This document shows positions 34,981-46,892 of a stretch of 64,000 nucleotides of DNA, piece after piece. The translations under genes were made by a program, and so were the position numbers. Below the pieces are notes generated by a model. That model was not told the DNA's origin. It did not search any database and saw only the letters and a list, made by a program, of their open reading frames with translations. This DNA is from Microplitis mediator (lineage: Eukaryota; Arthropoda; Insecta; Hymenoptera; Braconidae). The first letter of the stretch is position 1. Each line of letters begins with the position of its first letter. The stretch is taken from NCBI RefSeq assembly GCF_029852145.1, contig NC_079979.1, forward strand, positions 9,526,642-9,590,641, written 5' to 3'.

Positions 34981-36132
34981 ATGAATAATCAATTAAAAGT
35001 TCCGATTTCGGAGACGGAACTCCAAATGGTAAGACAAAATCGTTTATGGGATCGATTACTTGCGTTTCGAGAACAAGAATCGAACAGTTCTCGAAATTTA
35101 CCGGTAGTAGAATCGGAATCTTCAAAATTATAAGCCCGTCTTTTAAAGGAGACTGTTATGGGCGAAAAACAAAATTATTTACGGGCTCGATTACTTGCAT
35201 TTCGAAAGCAAGAATCAAGCGGGCGCAGGATTCTACCTGAAGTAGAACCTGAGTCCCTAAAGTTGAAGGCTCATGTTATGAATGAAGCCGCTATACGCGA
35301 GTTCCGAAAAAAGTCGGAAATCAATCTCGACAATTTTAATAGATTAAAAGGATCTAATAGAGTCAAAACTGTCTATGAGAAGGCAGTACTAGATTCAAAT
35401 AAATTTGTGCCTGAAAACGTACCACTTATAAATATTTTAAATGAAAAGTCATATAATTTGAAGCCAATGATTGATTTTAATTGTTTAAGTAATAATTTGA
35501 GTCACGCGCATGTCAATAAGGAGCTGCCTGTACTTGTTATGTCAGGAGTTCATTCAGTTCGGTCTGCTCAAAGTTTATTGAGAGCCGAAATTTTAAACAG
35601 CTGGGTTGACGAGCTTGTTGTTGCCGCAACCACGGAAAATAATATTATGCCGATCCAAGCCAGTAGAGTCTTTGAGATCGGGCATACGTGTAAAAATGAC
35701 CGCGTTGATTTCGTGAATTTAAGAACAATTAAAAATACAGAACTACGTCACTGCTCAGTTGAGAGTAAAGTAGAAAATAATGACAGTCAATCATTGGGCT
35801 CAAAAATTGATTCGCCATCGTGGGTCGTTTCAAAAGGAAACAATCCACAAAGTGATAGGCAACAGACGTTTTATAAACATTGTTGTAATAATGTGAGCGA
35901 TAAATTTGGTGGTTCTGCGTTCTCAGGCTCAGACTTTATAAGAAATATATTTTACATTTTGTTTTGTATAACAGGTATATTTGACCTGTTAATTTCAATT
36001 GAAAATGGTTTAAGATTTTGTCTTATCATGAATATATATAAAAAGAGTATCTGTAAAGTAAGGTGGAAAAAACCTCCAGATAAATGTAAATTATCGGAAA
36101 TTAAATTTGACAATACAAATATTGAATATTAG
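34981..36132 (+). pseudogene. Unknown ORF of an LTR retroelement (one stop)
   Basis: One frame runs from ATG 34981 to the stop at 36130-36132, broken only by TAA at 35131-35133; the part from ATG 35158 is 324 residues. The first 50 residues and the residues after 35158 are related: RLWDRLLAFREQES against RARLLAFRKQES, each followed by a P-E-V-E-like acidic stretch, so a roughly 180-bp tandem duplication is visible. Near residue 260 of the long part there is a hydrophobic segment (IFYILFCITGIFDLLI), a possible membrane span, followed by a lysine-rich tail. No zinc knuckle, protease or polymerase motif. I do not recognise the family. Its position between an LTR end and the 3' LTR suggests a gag-like or accessory product. 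Confidence 0.45.
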
Positions 36133-37144
36133 AAAATAGGCGCTAACTCGGACCGCAAGGGATTAGAAATTACTGATTTATTTTTGATCTTATTAAATAT
36201 AAAGAAATCAAAAGATTGTTTAATGTTAATGTATTGTATTAATTTTATTTTCATCGAAACGCTATTAAGTCTTTGTATACGAGTTCGTGAAACTGATTCA
36301 ATCCGGTGGTGTAATAGAGTTGATTAGGCGAATATCAAACATCACCATCGGAGCCTGACGGAAGAACACCGTGATGGTGTGAAAAATAGATTTTCAAAAG
36401 TAATCGGTAACGTTGCTTCCGGTTCTACGCCTGATGTCAAGTCACCTACAATTAATTTACTCACGTGTATAAATATCAAATTTATACACGTCGGGTTATT
36501 AATTTTTATTAATTCTGAAGATTTCCACTGTTTACCAGAAACAGCTGGAATGTCGATTCCAACTACGCACATCAACGCTTTGAAGGTCGTCACCGAGTCA
36601 ACCAAGAATCAGGGTTTCGATCTCGGAAAATGAAGATTAGGAAATCAGTCAGCCTATCCAATCGATCACAGTTATTACTTCAACTGCCGAATTAAATCAG
36701 TTAAATGAAAGTATGACATTTTTACTATTGTGTTAAAATTAATTGAATTCCATACGATGTGTTCAAAATAGAAATAGTAACCGACTTATGTCGGCGGGAG
36801 GCTTTGGAAAAAGTGAATTTAGATTACATAAATGACTTAAGCCATAAAAATAGTAATAATTTTAATTACTTAAACATTATATAATTATACACAAAAATAG
36901 CGCATCTCAGGTTTACGTTAAAATTGCAAGCGAATAACTTCATAAAAAAATTTATGATCGAACTTTGGTTTATATAGAGTCATTTAAACATTCAACTTTA
37001 CTTTAGATATATTCATTCATACATTGAATTTTAGTTTATATAGAGTCAATTACACATTCTATTTGGATTATATCGAGTCATGAATTTCATTTTCAGTCGT
37101 AGCGTTATTTGTTTGAAACGCTGCGACTTGCTTATGTCGGGAGG
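36133..37144 (+). other. Non-coding 3' part of the LTR element
   Basis: No credible gene. A short hairpin (ACGTGTATAAAT/ATTTATACACGT) lies at 36464-36491. CGGGAGG motifs at about 36795 and 37139 resemble polypurine tracts; the second directly precedes the LTR. Confidence 0.4.
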
Positions 37145-37746
37145 TGTTACGTTCCCGTAATATTTTATTGATTAAATTAAATTAATTATTTTTCATAAAT
37201 TAATTTAATTCGATGTAATGGAAATCAGTTACGATAAGAGAGTCGCCGTGGCTCGCGGGCAGTCAAAACAGATGACGATGCTTGAGACCCGGGCCACGAC
37301 GATTCTCTCACAGAGAACCTGAGATGCAGCGTCAACATTTTGTCAACTCTGTTGACTTTATTATATTTTTATAATGACTAAATAGTCAGTCTTGGGAGGG
37401 AGCTCATGGAGCTCGAACCTCTGCTTCATAAGTAATTAATAAACTACAATTAATCCTAAATTAATTCAACCTTATTTTGGGGTGCCAATTGGCACCCCAA
37501 TATTTTCACCTACACTATGACCTATCCATTTACCTGCTGCTATAATAAATAAAATGGAGACCGGGTCGGAAAATACATTTTAAATCACGAGAATTAAAAT
37601 AAATAAATAATTACAATAAAATAATCGACGACCAGGGTCCACCGGGGGTCTATAGATACTCCAATGAGGCCAAACCTGAATAACATTTAATAATTAAAAA
37701 TTATTTTTATTTTTAATTAGTTTGGGGTAATTCTCAAAACGTAACA
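37145..37746 (+). mobile_element. 3' LTR, 602 bp
   Basis: It starts TGTTACGTTCCCG and ends CTCAAAACGTAACA, with perfect 7-bp terminal inverted repeats TGTTACG/CGTAACA. TCGGGAGG precedes it, as expected for a polypurine tract. Its end matches the LTR end at 27362-27377, which is followed by a primer-site-like sequence. The interior contains a 10-bp palindrome GGGGTGCCAATTGGCACCCC at 37480-37499. Confidence 0.65.
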
Positions 37747-39590
37747 CTTCGTTCAATACCTTTTGAATGTGATAACTTATCGACTTTATGTCAAATTCAT
37801 CCGAAAGCTTTTCAAATAAGCTTCAATTTTCATGCCTACATATATACGCCTAGACCACTGAAATTACTTATTTTACCATTCATTTAATGAAATTTTGCTA
37901 TTGTATTAGTTCTCCTACTTCTTAGTACATTCATGGAGCTACTTAAATTCATATTATCGCAGTGTAACATTTATAAAATCCAAACATCTCAATTCAATGG
38001 GTATATACAATTTTGTTTTATCGACAGTGTATAAATGATATGATATATCAATAGCAAGATTAACATTAGTTATGATGATAATATTCTCTATGTCTACTCG
38101 TCGCTTGATATTCTAATAGACTTTTTATTTCAAATATTAGTACTAATTTCGAGTATGACACTTTGATGTATCACAATCAATTTTTAATCTTAGAATATTT
38201 TATTAGTAGATTTTATTGAAAGCAAATTATTGCCTTTGTCTTTATGGTAGAATTCTCGAGCATTAAAACCATAATCTATCATAATTTTTCGAATAGGGTC
38301 CGGAATACCATTGGTCCGATAGTTTGAATTTATGCATACGTATCTTTAAATAACGTCAAATCAAAACATATAGTGCATTATCATCAAAAATTCTTCTGAA
38401 ACTCATTTGGTTAACTTCAATTTTCGGCATTATACTTATTTTTTTTTTTATTTTTTTGTTTTATCATCTCGAGAATTTTGAAGAAAATGTAAAAAAAAAA
38501 TTTATTTCATCATCAACTCTTATTTAAACAGTGAAAAAAATTAAATAATGAGAAATCTACTTCCATTTCGGCTGCCGAATGGCCTTTTTTTTGCGGACCA
38601 AAACGAAAATGAATTTTTGATTCGGGCAGATATGATACTGATTTTGAATGCTTGAAAACAACGAAAAATCTATCATTTATTTAGCAGTTTCGACCGTTTT
38701 TCGATGGCATTAAATTAAACGATACATTTCTTTAATCTTTCGAGCTAAAAAATATTGACATTTTTGTGGTTGGAGATTTTGATTATATAAGTAATCGTGT
38801 TTTTAAGCTCATTAATCCGGGCAGCTAAAAATTTTTGAGATCGTAATCGTATCAATAGTTTCAAGCTGGCAAGCTTGAAAACAGCTAGGTATTTTCGCGC
38901 TACTCTAAAGGATTAATTTTATTTTAGATTTTATTGTTTTTTGACAAACTATTTGTAAAGGGTAATATAATCAGTTGAATAAAACAAAAATATAGTTAAG
39001 TTATAAGAATATTACAAAACATTTCTCTCCTTGAAAGTGCTATTCACTCTTATTAACCCTAATGTACACAATTGTTAATACTTACGAACGATTTGTTACT
39101 CCCTATCACAATAGTAAAAATATTGAAGAATATATATATATCACTTAAAATTATCATTTTAATGTTATAGAGAATAATATACTTAAAATATTAACTTGGT
39201 TTACAAAATAAGAGAAGAGTACTGATCTTTCGTATGATTCCAATAGCACGATGCGCTGGGTGAAAGTGACGAGAATGAGTTTGTTATAGGACGCAGTATT
39301 TTGTTCTGCCATCTCCACAACAACTTTTTCCTCCTTTTCTTTAGTTTATTGAGATTCATACCGTCACAAGAATAGATATATAATTTAAATTACAATGCTT
39401 ATATAGTTATAGTCATACTGTACTACTTAAGATGAACATGCAATAGTTTTTATTTTATTATACTTTTCTTTTAAGACATCCCCCATGAAAAAAATTTATA
39501 AAAAAAATGTATGTTAAAATAAAAAATATTTTAAATAGCTAACTTTTCGCCGATTTTTGTATATATTTTATATAATTTAAATATACACTC
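37747..39590. other. Non-coding stretch
   Basis: No supported gene. 39226-39370 is slightly more GC-rich than the rest, but no frame or splice pattern is convincing. 38568-38582 (CCATTTCGGCTGCCG) recalls the truncated gag end near 6675; chance is likely. Confidence 0.4.
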
Positions 39591-39595
39591 ATGCC

Positions 39596-40613
39596 ATAAA
39601 TTGAAGGAACAGAAAAATTTTAGAAATTTTTCGTGATTTTTGTAAGGATGTAACTTTGTGAAAAATAATCGTATCGAAAAGAAAAAAAAAGCATTTTGTA
39701 GCTTGAAATCTATAGTTTCGACGCATTGTCATAAAATTGTTTTAGATCTTCAGCCATTGTGCAAACATGAGAAATACAGCAAGACAAAAATTTTCTAAAT
39801 TTTTTCTTTTCTTTGAGAGAGTCCACCGGCTGCAAAAAAAATTTTTCAGCTAAACCAATACACAGGTCGGTTAGCAAATTCAATCAGCTTTAACTTGCAT
39901 TTTTTTTAGATTCGTACGATAACTTGTCGCTGAGATATCAGCCTTCAAACGAAAAATGATCCTTTTGGGTTCGATCATCGATATTTCAGGTACTAATGAT
40001 CACACAGTAAATTAAAGGGCGGCGTTAAAAACTTGAATGAATTCCCTACGCGACCCTTTCATCATTTTAAAAAAAAAATTTTTTTTTTTATTTTTAACAT
40101 CCATTAGAAGTAAGTACAAAAAAAATAACTTTTTTTAGTTTTTTAGTAAATCAACCGCAACTCTGTAAATATCGATAAAAAAAATAATGTTGCCAGAGAC
40201 TTTTTTAGCTTAATGTAGCCCCAATAACTCTGCAAATTTTTAAATTTATCTATCGAGCCGTTTTTCGGGGTGGATCGATCAAATTTTGCAAAACAATTGA
40301 AGGAACAAGTTTTGTTCCTTTAATTATGTAATCATAATCAAGATGAAAAAATGATTTTTTTTCGACTTTTCTTAAATTTTTGCGTTCGTTACTCGGAAAA
40401 TGCAAGAAAAAGACAAAAAAATACAAAAATGTCAAAAAAAAATTTTGATCACAAAAAAAAAAGTTGCAATTTTTTTTTTCTTTGATTATTTTTCAAGCTA
40501 CAAAATGCCTCTTTTTCTTTTTTGATACGATTATTCTTCACAAAGTTACAGCCTTGCAAATATCAATAAAAAATTTATAAAATTTTTCTGTTCCTTAAAT
40601 TTATGGCATAAGT
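39596..40613. mobile_element. Mariner-like MITE, complete copy
   Basis: The left TIR CACTCATGCCATAAATTGAA and right TIR ATGGCATAAGTG, preceded by a complement of GGAACAGAAAAATTTT, pair over about 45 bp. TA is duplicated at 39594-39595 and 40614-40615. Its length is 1018 bp, with no transposase frame. Relatives lie at 9175-9990, 60880-61255 (inverted) and 61259-61620. Confidence 0.8.
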
Positions 40614-40732
40614 GTATTAAAAATATATAAAAAATACATGTATAAAAATATACAAAAAATATATTTTTTTTTTGTTTAAAAATATAAAAGAAATATAGAT
40701 ATGGTAATATAAAACAAATATATTATTAATAT

Positions 40733-40972
40733 GTTTTAAATCTATAAAAAATATAACTATGAAAATATAAAAAAACTATATAAAAAGTACATTTTTAAGT
40801 TAATCAACAATCTATGGAAAAAAAAAATTAAAAAATTACATTAAAAATATAATTTTTATCTTAACTTTTTATATTTCTTTTTCTATGTTGCTGATTAACT
40901 TGAAAATAAATTCTTTATATGATTTTTTTATATTTTCATAATTATATTTTTTATAGATTTAAAATATACGAG
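40733..40972. repeat. AT-rich hairpin
   Basis: TTTAAATCTATAAAAAATAT pairs with ATATTTTTTATAGATTTAAA, and AGTTAATCA pairs with TGATTAACT near the loop; about 95 bp per arm. Confidence 0.65.
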
Positions 40973-41025
40973 CAACCTGCAGTCACTACGTGACTGCCTA
41001 AATACCACTACTAAATTTATAAAAT

Positions 41026-41290
41026 ACGCAGAAAAAAATAATTACTCCCTGAAAAAAATTTTAGTTTGCACCAAGAAATTTTATGCATTATGAATTAAAT
41101 ACAAAAATTGTCTTGAGGCAAGAAAAAATTTTTTGGATCAAGAAATAATTCCTTGCACCAAGTAATTTTTTCTATTTCTAAAGAAATTTTTGTTTTCAAT
41201 TCACACTGCAAAAAATTTCTTGGGGTAAGTCAAAATTTTCTTTAGGCGAGTAGAGATTTTTTATGTCAATGGATCTTTTTTATTTCTGTG
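41026..41290. mobile_element. Short CTTG-motif element (CACAGAAAA-like ends)
   Basis: CGCAGAAAAAAATAATT at the left and TTTATTTCTGTG at the right, with CACCAAGAAATTTT and TCAAGAAATAATTCCTTG in between. A deleted relative of the CACAGAAAA family without the tRNA-like module. Confidence 0.5.
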
Positions 41291-42038
41291 CACACTTTTT
41301 TGGCTTTGAGAAGCTCCCTAAAACCAAAAGGGAGTACAAAAATCTACCATTTTGGAATAAGTAACGCGATATAAATAATATAGCCATATATTCAGCGACA
41401 TTCAGTCATATTTAGTGAAAGAATAATTAAAGTATTAATTTATTTAATGAAAATAAATACGATCGTCTGTTTTCTCGCGTAATTTAAATGTCATTCGAAT
41501 GATACAGATGAATACTTGGCAATTAAAAAGAGTTTCAACTATGAAAAGGGGTGTCACGACTAAATATTCGACCCTAAATATCTAACGTCAAAATATCTAA
41601 GAAATTAGATCTAATCCAAAAATATCTTGTACCATAATATCTTATGATAAAATATTATGTACCAAAATATCTATACCAGAAATATCAACGTATAAAATAT
41701 TTAACTGCACAATGACTCATTCGTTACAAATTTAGTCATTCGATCGTTCTATAGTGAAAAATATTAGTATATAAAAATGTAATGACTCATGAACAAAGAA
41801 TTTTTAATTAGCTACGAACGCAATTTCGGGAAATCGATTTATGTCCTATATTGTAATTATAGACTTAAGTGCGTATATTGTAAAAATATATAGTATATAT
41901 TATATGATAAATCACTCATTCAAAGACCGAACGTGTTCACGCAAGGTGTTGTACTCCATTATAATTGTAGAAAAACAAATTATATTTAAGTTTAGTAAAA
42001 TAAATAAATTATATAAGTTAATAATCAAAAATAAAAAA
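41291..42038. other. Non-coding DNA upstream of the FLYWCH exon
   Basis: At 41560-41705, AATATCTAAC/AAATATCT-type units repeat about ten times in both directions, like the subterminal arrays of the elements at 5151 and 57650. An in-frame stretch from 41841 runs into the FLYWCH exon, but it shows no conserved residues before 42039. Confidence 0.4.
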
Positions 42039-42207
42039 ATGCCTCTTAAATTTGTAATGAGTCAGAAAAATAAAAAATTATTAGTTCATGAAGGATATGT
42101 ATATAATTATGTGTTCGAAAGTTCTGTTGGTGTTACTTGGCGTTGTGTGAAATATAAAAATAGTAATTGTTCTGGGAAAATACAAACGACTACTAAAGAA
42201 CGTAATG
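42039..42207 (+). CDS. MULE transposase gene, exon 1 (FLYWCH zinc finger)
   Basis: From ATG 42039 the frame encodes a FLYWCH-type zinc finger: F-V near residue 5, LLVHEGYVYNYVFE, then VTWRCVKYKNSNCSGKI with two cysteines. The matching histidines (HNH) lie in the next exon at 45898. The exon ends in phase 1 at AATG|GTAATA, a good splice donor. Read across the splice, the frame joins at a glycine codon directly before the L-I-I-K-S-Y-D-H-N-H stretch, the usual spacing in this family. FLYWCH fingers bind DNA and often form the N terminus of MULE-type transposases. An unspliced reading stops at 42222. Confidence 0.7.
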
Positions 42208-42239
42208 GTAATATATCATATTAAGTTCATATAATATTA

Positions 42240-44000
42240 CACAGAAAAAAAAAATCTTGACTCAAGAAAATTTTTCTTCAGCCAAGAAATTTTTCAGCGA
42301 GTGGAATGAAATTAATTCAATTAAGAAAAAAAATTCTTAAGCCAATACACATTTCATACTTGGTCCAATAATAGAATTACTTGTTTTAAAAACTTGCAGT
42401 TTTTAGTTTAATAATAATTTTTCTTAACCTGAGTATGTGACTTACTTAAACCAAGAAATAAAAATATTTAGTTCGAGAAAGTTACACACTTAACTAAAGA
42501 ACTATGATGTTTTGAAACAATAAACGGTACGAACTCGAACTAAAAATAAAGGGAGTTGATTTAAGAAATTTAAACTCTTGGTTTGAGTATAGTGTACTTT
42601 CTCTGACCAATCACACGAAAAATCTCAAACCAAGATTACTAGAGTCTCAAGCCAAGAAAGTTTTCTCTTGGATTCTCACTCATAGGTGTTCCCTCCTTCG
42701 CACATTAAGGAATGAATACTCCCCACTCTCTCTTTTTCTCACACTAGCGCAGCAAATGGATTTTGAGTCCATCTTTTTATTTTAAATAAATTAAAAATTT
42801 AATAACTAAATTATATTATTACAATAAATTAATTAATTAATGTAATTACATAATATTGAATAATTTCTCAATTTTTTTTGTAATTAAATTTGTTTTTTTT
42901 TTTTTTAAACTTTTTTGTTTTTATGTCGAAATTCATTTATGAACGATTCATACGATCCGTTCAGTATTTTGGTCAAATGTCAGAACTAACATTTTTCTAA
43001 ATTATTGGCGATAATATTTGTGATATTAATTCTGTGTTTAGGATTTAAAAATGTGACTGACTATAAGCCAGTGTGGCTCAGTATATGTGGGCAAAGTAAA
43101 CACAACCTAGCAAAGGCGGGGATGGCTTAGTTGGTAAAGCCCTCGCGTGACGCCGAATCGATCTGGGTTCGATTCCTATGTTAAGCGATATTTGTTTTTT
43201 CTCAATTCGTTTTAAATATTTAACTTATTGCGAAACTTGCCTATTCCTTATATTTGCTTCTGATATAGTATTTATTTGCTTCAAAGCATTGTTTGTAATA
43301 TTTAAACAGAAAAAAAATTGTTCAATAAAAACATGAAAAAAATTAAATAAAACTTTTTAACTCGATAAATTTATTTGCTTAACTAAAGAAATTAATTTCT
43401 TGGCTGAAAAATTCTTTTTTGTTTGCGACAAAAAAAAAATTTCTTGGCCCAAGAAAGTTTCTTCTTGGTTTAAAAAATTTTTTTTCTTAGTACAAAAATT
43501 TTTTTTTTTAGCTCAAGATATTGTTTCTTGACTCGATAAGGTAACAGTCTGTAGACAAGAAAAAATTTCTCGAGTTAAGAACAAACGTTCTTGGCCCGAG
43601 AAAAATAATGCTTCAAACCAAGAACAAACTTTCTTGGGCCAAGAAAGTTTGTTCTTGGTTTAAAACATTATTTTTCATGGTTCAAAAACTTTTTCGTTTC
43701 AGCTCAACAAATTTTTTCTTTACTTAAAAACGTAACAATTTTCAGCCAAAAAAAAAAATTTGTTGAATTGAAAAAAAAAATCTTCTCGAACCAAAAAAAA
43801 AATTTTTGGAACCAAGAAATTTTTTTCTTGGTTTAAAGAATTTATGTTTCAGACTAAGAAAATTATGTCTTCCGCGAAGAAAATAATTTCTTGATCCAAA
43901 TAATTTTTTTACTTCAATAAAGTAAGAAATTTCGCTTGGTTCAAGAAAAAAATTTCGAAGACATTTTATTTCTTGGTTCAAGATTTCCTTTTTTTCTGTG
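42240..44000. mobile_element. CACAGAAAA-family TIR element, copy 4
   Basis: It begins CACAGAAAAAAAAAATCTTG and ends CCTTTTTTTCTGTG, flanked by TA on both sides (42238-42239 and 44001-44002). It has dense CTTG/CAAG motifs at both ends, and tRNA-like module T4 near the middle. No transposase. Confidence 0.8.
43119..43188 (+). other. tRNA-like module T4
   Basis: A box TGGCTTAGTTGG and B box GGTTCGATTCC are both consensus-perfect. The D-arm GCTTAGTTGGTAAAGC pairs; the anticodon arm does not fold canonically. A T-rich run follows at 43192-43200. This is the best-preserved module of the T1-T4 class. Confidence 0.7.
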
Positions 44001-44029
44001 TATTTACGAAAAATACATCAATATATACA

Positions 44030-44852
44030 TTTTTTGTTGAAGGAATCACGGCTTTACTGGTCTTGTTTATTGACTTGTTAGATTAGATTCATCGTATTAA
44101 TAAATACATGTGGGCTAATATTATTAGTACGCACTGTAATAAAATACATTTATCGAATAAAATCAAAGTCTTGAATTTAATATGTTTTAAAAACCGGTTT
44201 CGCCCCGAATATACTTGCTGGGCTCATCAGTAAAGTTGATGCAAGTATATTCTACTTTAGACCGTATAAATGTTGTTAATTTGGAAAAAATGAAAAATTA
44301 AAAAAATTTTTTGGAAAAAACTGGAATGAAAAATTGAAAAAAAATCATATTTCGTTTGACGAAGAATTTTTTATATGATGATGTTAAAGCAAGGATTCCA
44401 AATTTGCTGTCATATTTCGGAAAAATTCTATATGATTTATATAGCCTAGTATTATTTAATTTTATGTGATTTTACTGAAATTTGAATCCTTGCTTTAACA
44501 TCATCATATAAAAAATTCTTCGTCAAACAAAATATGATTTTTTTTCAATTTTTCATTCCATTTTTTTCCAAAAAATTTTTCTAATTTGTCATTTTTTCCA
44601 TATTAACAACATTTATACGGTCTAAAGTAGAATATACTTGCATCAACTTTACTGATGAGCCCAGCAAGTATATTCGGGGCGAAACCGTTTTTTAAAACAT
44701 ATTAAATTCAAGACTTTGATTTTATTCGATAAATGTATTTTATTACAGTGCGTACTAATAATATTAGTCCACATGTATTTATTAATACGATGAATCTAAT
44801 CTAACAAGTCAATAAACAAGACCAGTAAAGCCGTGATTCCTTTAACAAAAAG
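44030..44852. mobile_element. 0.8-kb foldback element
   Basis: Arms of about 400 bp pair almost perfectly (GGAATCACGGCTTTACTGGT near 44042 with its complement near 44820-44840), axis near 44441. The arms contain GCAAGTATATTC and GGGCTCATCAG. Confidence 0.8.
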
Positions 44853-44928
44853 TAAAAAAAACCCTGGTCGTTTCAGTAAAATCACATAAAAAAAAATATA
44901 TACATTGTTGTATAAATACACCGGCACA

Positions 44929-45866
44929 CAAAAAAAAATAAGTTCTCTGTACTTTTGACGGGACCGATTTAATCCCATGTATTTTGACCCGCTGAATCCG
45001 AATCCGAGGTCCATTTAACCCGTACACCCTCAGATTTTTAGAAAACTTTAAAAAACCTCAAAAATACACAAAAATCGACCGTTTTTTAAATTTATAAATT
45101 TTTTTAACCCTAACTAAGCATGATTTTGATGTATTTCGGTCCTCCACATACTAACCTGAAGTTTATTTAAAACATTAGCCATTTAAAGTTTGAGTAAATT
45201 CCAAAAAACCCCAAAAAATTGCAAAAAAGCAAAAAAATTCTTAGTGTTGTAATGAAAAAAATTTTTTGAAGCATATTAAAATTTTTTTATGTATTAGGCC
45301 AAAATATTTTTTATATATATATCACAGATCGAACAATATGATTTCTTTTATTTTTTTCGATTTAAAAAATGATTTTTGTTATACCAAATTTTATTTTTTT
45401 CGATTTTTTGGGAATTTTCGCCATTCATTTAAAATTTTAGCAATGTCTGAGCCATGGATGTACGAGAATTATATGTGACAGATAAACATACATGAAAATA
45501 ATTATTTATTTAGCCCTATAAAATTTTTTTCATCACAATACTAAGAATTTTTTTGCTTTTTTGCAATTTTTTGGGGTTTTTTGGAATTTACTCAGACTTT
45601 AAATGGCTAATGTTTTAAATAAACTTCAGGTTAGTATGTGGAGGACCGAAATACATAAAAATCATGCTTAGTTAGGGTTAAAAAAATTTACAAATTTAAA
45701 AAACGGTCGATTTTTGTGTATTTTTGAGGTTTTTTAAAGTTTTCTAAAAATCTGAGGGTGTACGGGTTAAACGGACTTCGGATTCGGATTCAGCGGGTCA
45801 AAATACATGAGAATAAATCGGTCCCGTCAAAAGTACAGAGAACTTATTTTTTTTTGTGTGCCGGTG
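44929..45866. mobile_element. Foldback family F3, complete copy
   Basis: CACCGGCACACAAAA at the left pairs with TTTTGTGTGCCGGTG at the right. Pairing continues for about 330 bp per arm through GTACTTTTGACGGGACCGAT and GGATTCGGATTC, axis near 45398. ATA flanks it on both sides. A half copy is at 15920-18112. Confidence 0.8.
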
Positions 45867-45897
45867 ATATCAATCGTTGTTTTAATACATATTGTAG

Positions 45898-46892
45898 GAT
45901 TAATAATTAAAAGCTATGATCACAATCACGCTCCAGATCGTGCAAGTATTAAAATACGAAAAGCCGTCAACAAAATGAAAAAGACGGCCAAATCATCTAA
46001 TGAAGCTACTGGTGTAATCGTTTCTGATAGTATTGCTAATGTTAGTGATGTTGCGATTGTTGACCTGCCAAACAAGAGTTGTTTGAATCGTACAGTTCAG
46101 CGTCAAAGAGCTAAAAATAATCCTCAGCTAACTAATCCAGTTGATCGCGTTGATCTTGTCATACCACATCATTTTTCTACAACACAAAACGGTGAGAAAT
46201 TTTTACTCCACGATAGTGGTGGTAAGAATCGATATTTACTGTTTTCAACTCAAGCGAACTTGAGATTTCTATCTAATTGCAAAGTATGGATGGTTGATGG
46301 AACCTTTAAATGCGTACCAGCTACATTTTTGCAATTATATACGATTCATGGGATGCGTAACGGTAAAGTTTTACCTCTCGCATATATTTTGGCGCCAAAT
46401 AAAACAGCTCGCTTATATACGGAAGTTCTAAAGAAATTAATAGAATTAAAACCTGATCTGAAACCAAAAACGATGATTGTTGATTATGAGAAATCATTTA
46501 TCAATGGATTAAAGGCGTGCTTTCCAACTACCAAAATCCGAGGTTGCCATTTTCACTATGGCCAATGTATTTATCGTCACGTACAGTAAACTGGTATGCA
46601 GACACGATATGACAACGATATTGAATATTCTGTTGCTATGCGTATGCTCATTGCTTTGGCTTTTGTTCCTGAAGATGACGTACATGACGTGTATGAAGAA
46701 TTGATCAATTCTGAATATTTTACGGATAATCAAGATGATTTAAAAGAAATTATTAAATACTTCGAAGTGACATGGATCGGTCCTAATGCGACTGCCTGCA
46801 AATGTCCCAAAACGGCTAATGTCCCTAATAGAAAAAAAAAGAAGCGCAATCGATTAATAGAAATAAAAAATAAAAATAATAAAGTTAACTAA
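45898..46892 (+). pseudogene. MULE transposase gene, exon 2 (catalytic domain, one stop)
   Basis: The exon opens with the FLYWCH histidines (YDHNHAPD), a basic linker, then the MULE catalytic core: WMVDGTFKCVPATFLQLYT (first Asp) and MIVDYEKSFINGLKACFP (second Asp), followed by RGCHFHYGQ. TAA at 46587-46589 interrupts the frame, which then continues in phase (GMQTRYDND, LIALAFVPEDDV, YFEVTWIG). After TWIG the sequence turns into a lysine-rich stretch and ends at 46890-46892. The region that carries the third catalytic acidic residue is missing. The protein would cut and join transposon ends in the nucleus; this copy cannot do so unaided. It is distinct from the gene at 54455. Confidence 0.75.

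Larger units (their letters stand above)
42208..45897 (+). other. Intron of the FLYWCH/MULE gene, filled with three elements
   Basis: The donor GTAATA at 42208 and the acceptor ATTGTAG ending at 45897 bracket 3690 bp. About 3520 bp are accounted for by a CACAGAAAA element (42240-44000), a foldback (44030-44852) and an F3 foldback (44929-45866). The acceptor follows the last insertion by only 31 bp. Phase and protein spacing support the intron; no transcript is available. Confidence 0.6.

Noticed and set aside
36379..36633. 84-codon frame and its antisense partner
   Set aside because: Both strands are open over the same stretch, neither has motifs, and it lies in the non-coding 3' part of an LTR element.
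2083..43188. Functional tRNA genes
   Set aside because: A and B boxes are good, but acceptor stems and anticodon arms do not fold canonically in any of the seven modules and all lie inside mobile elements.
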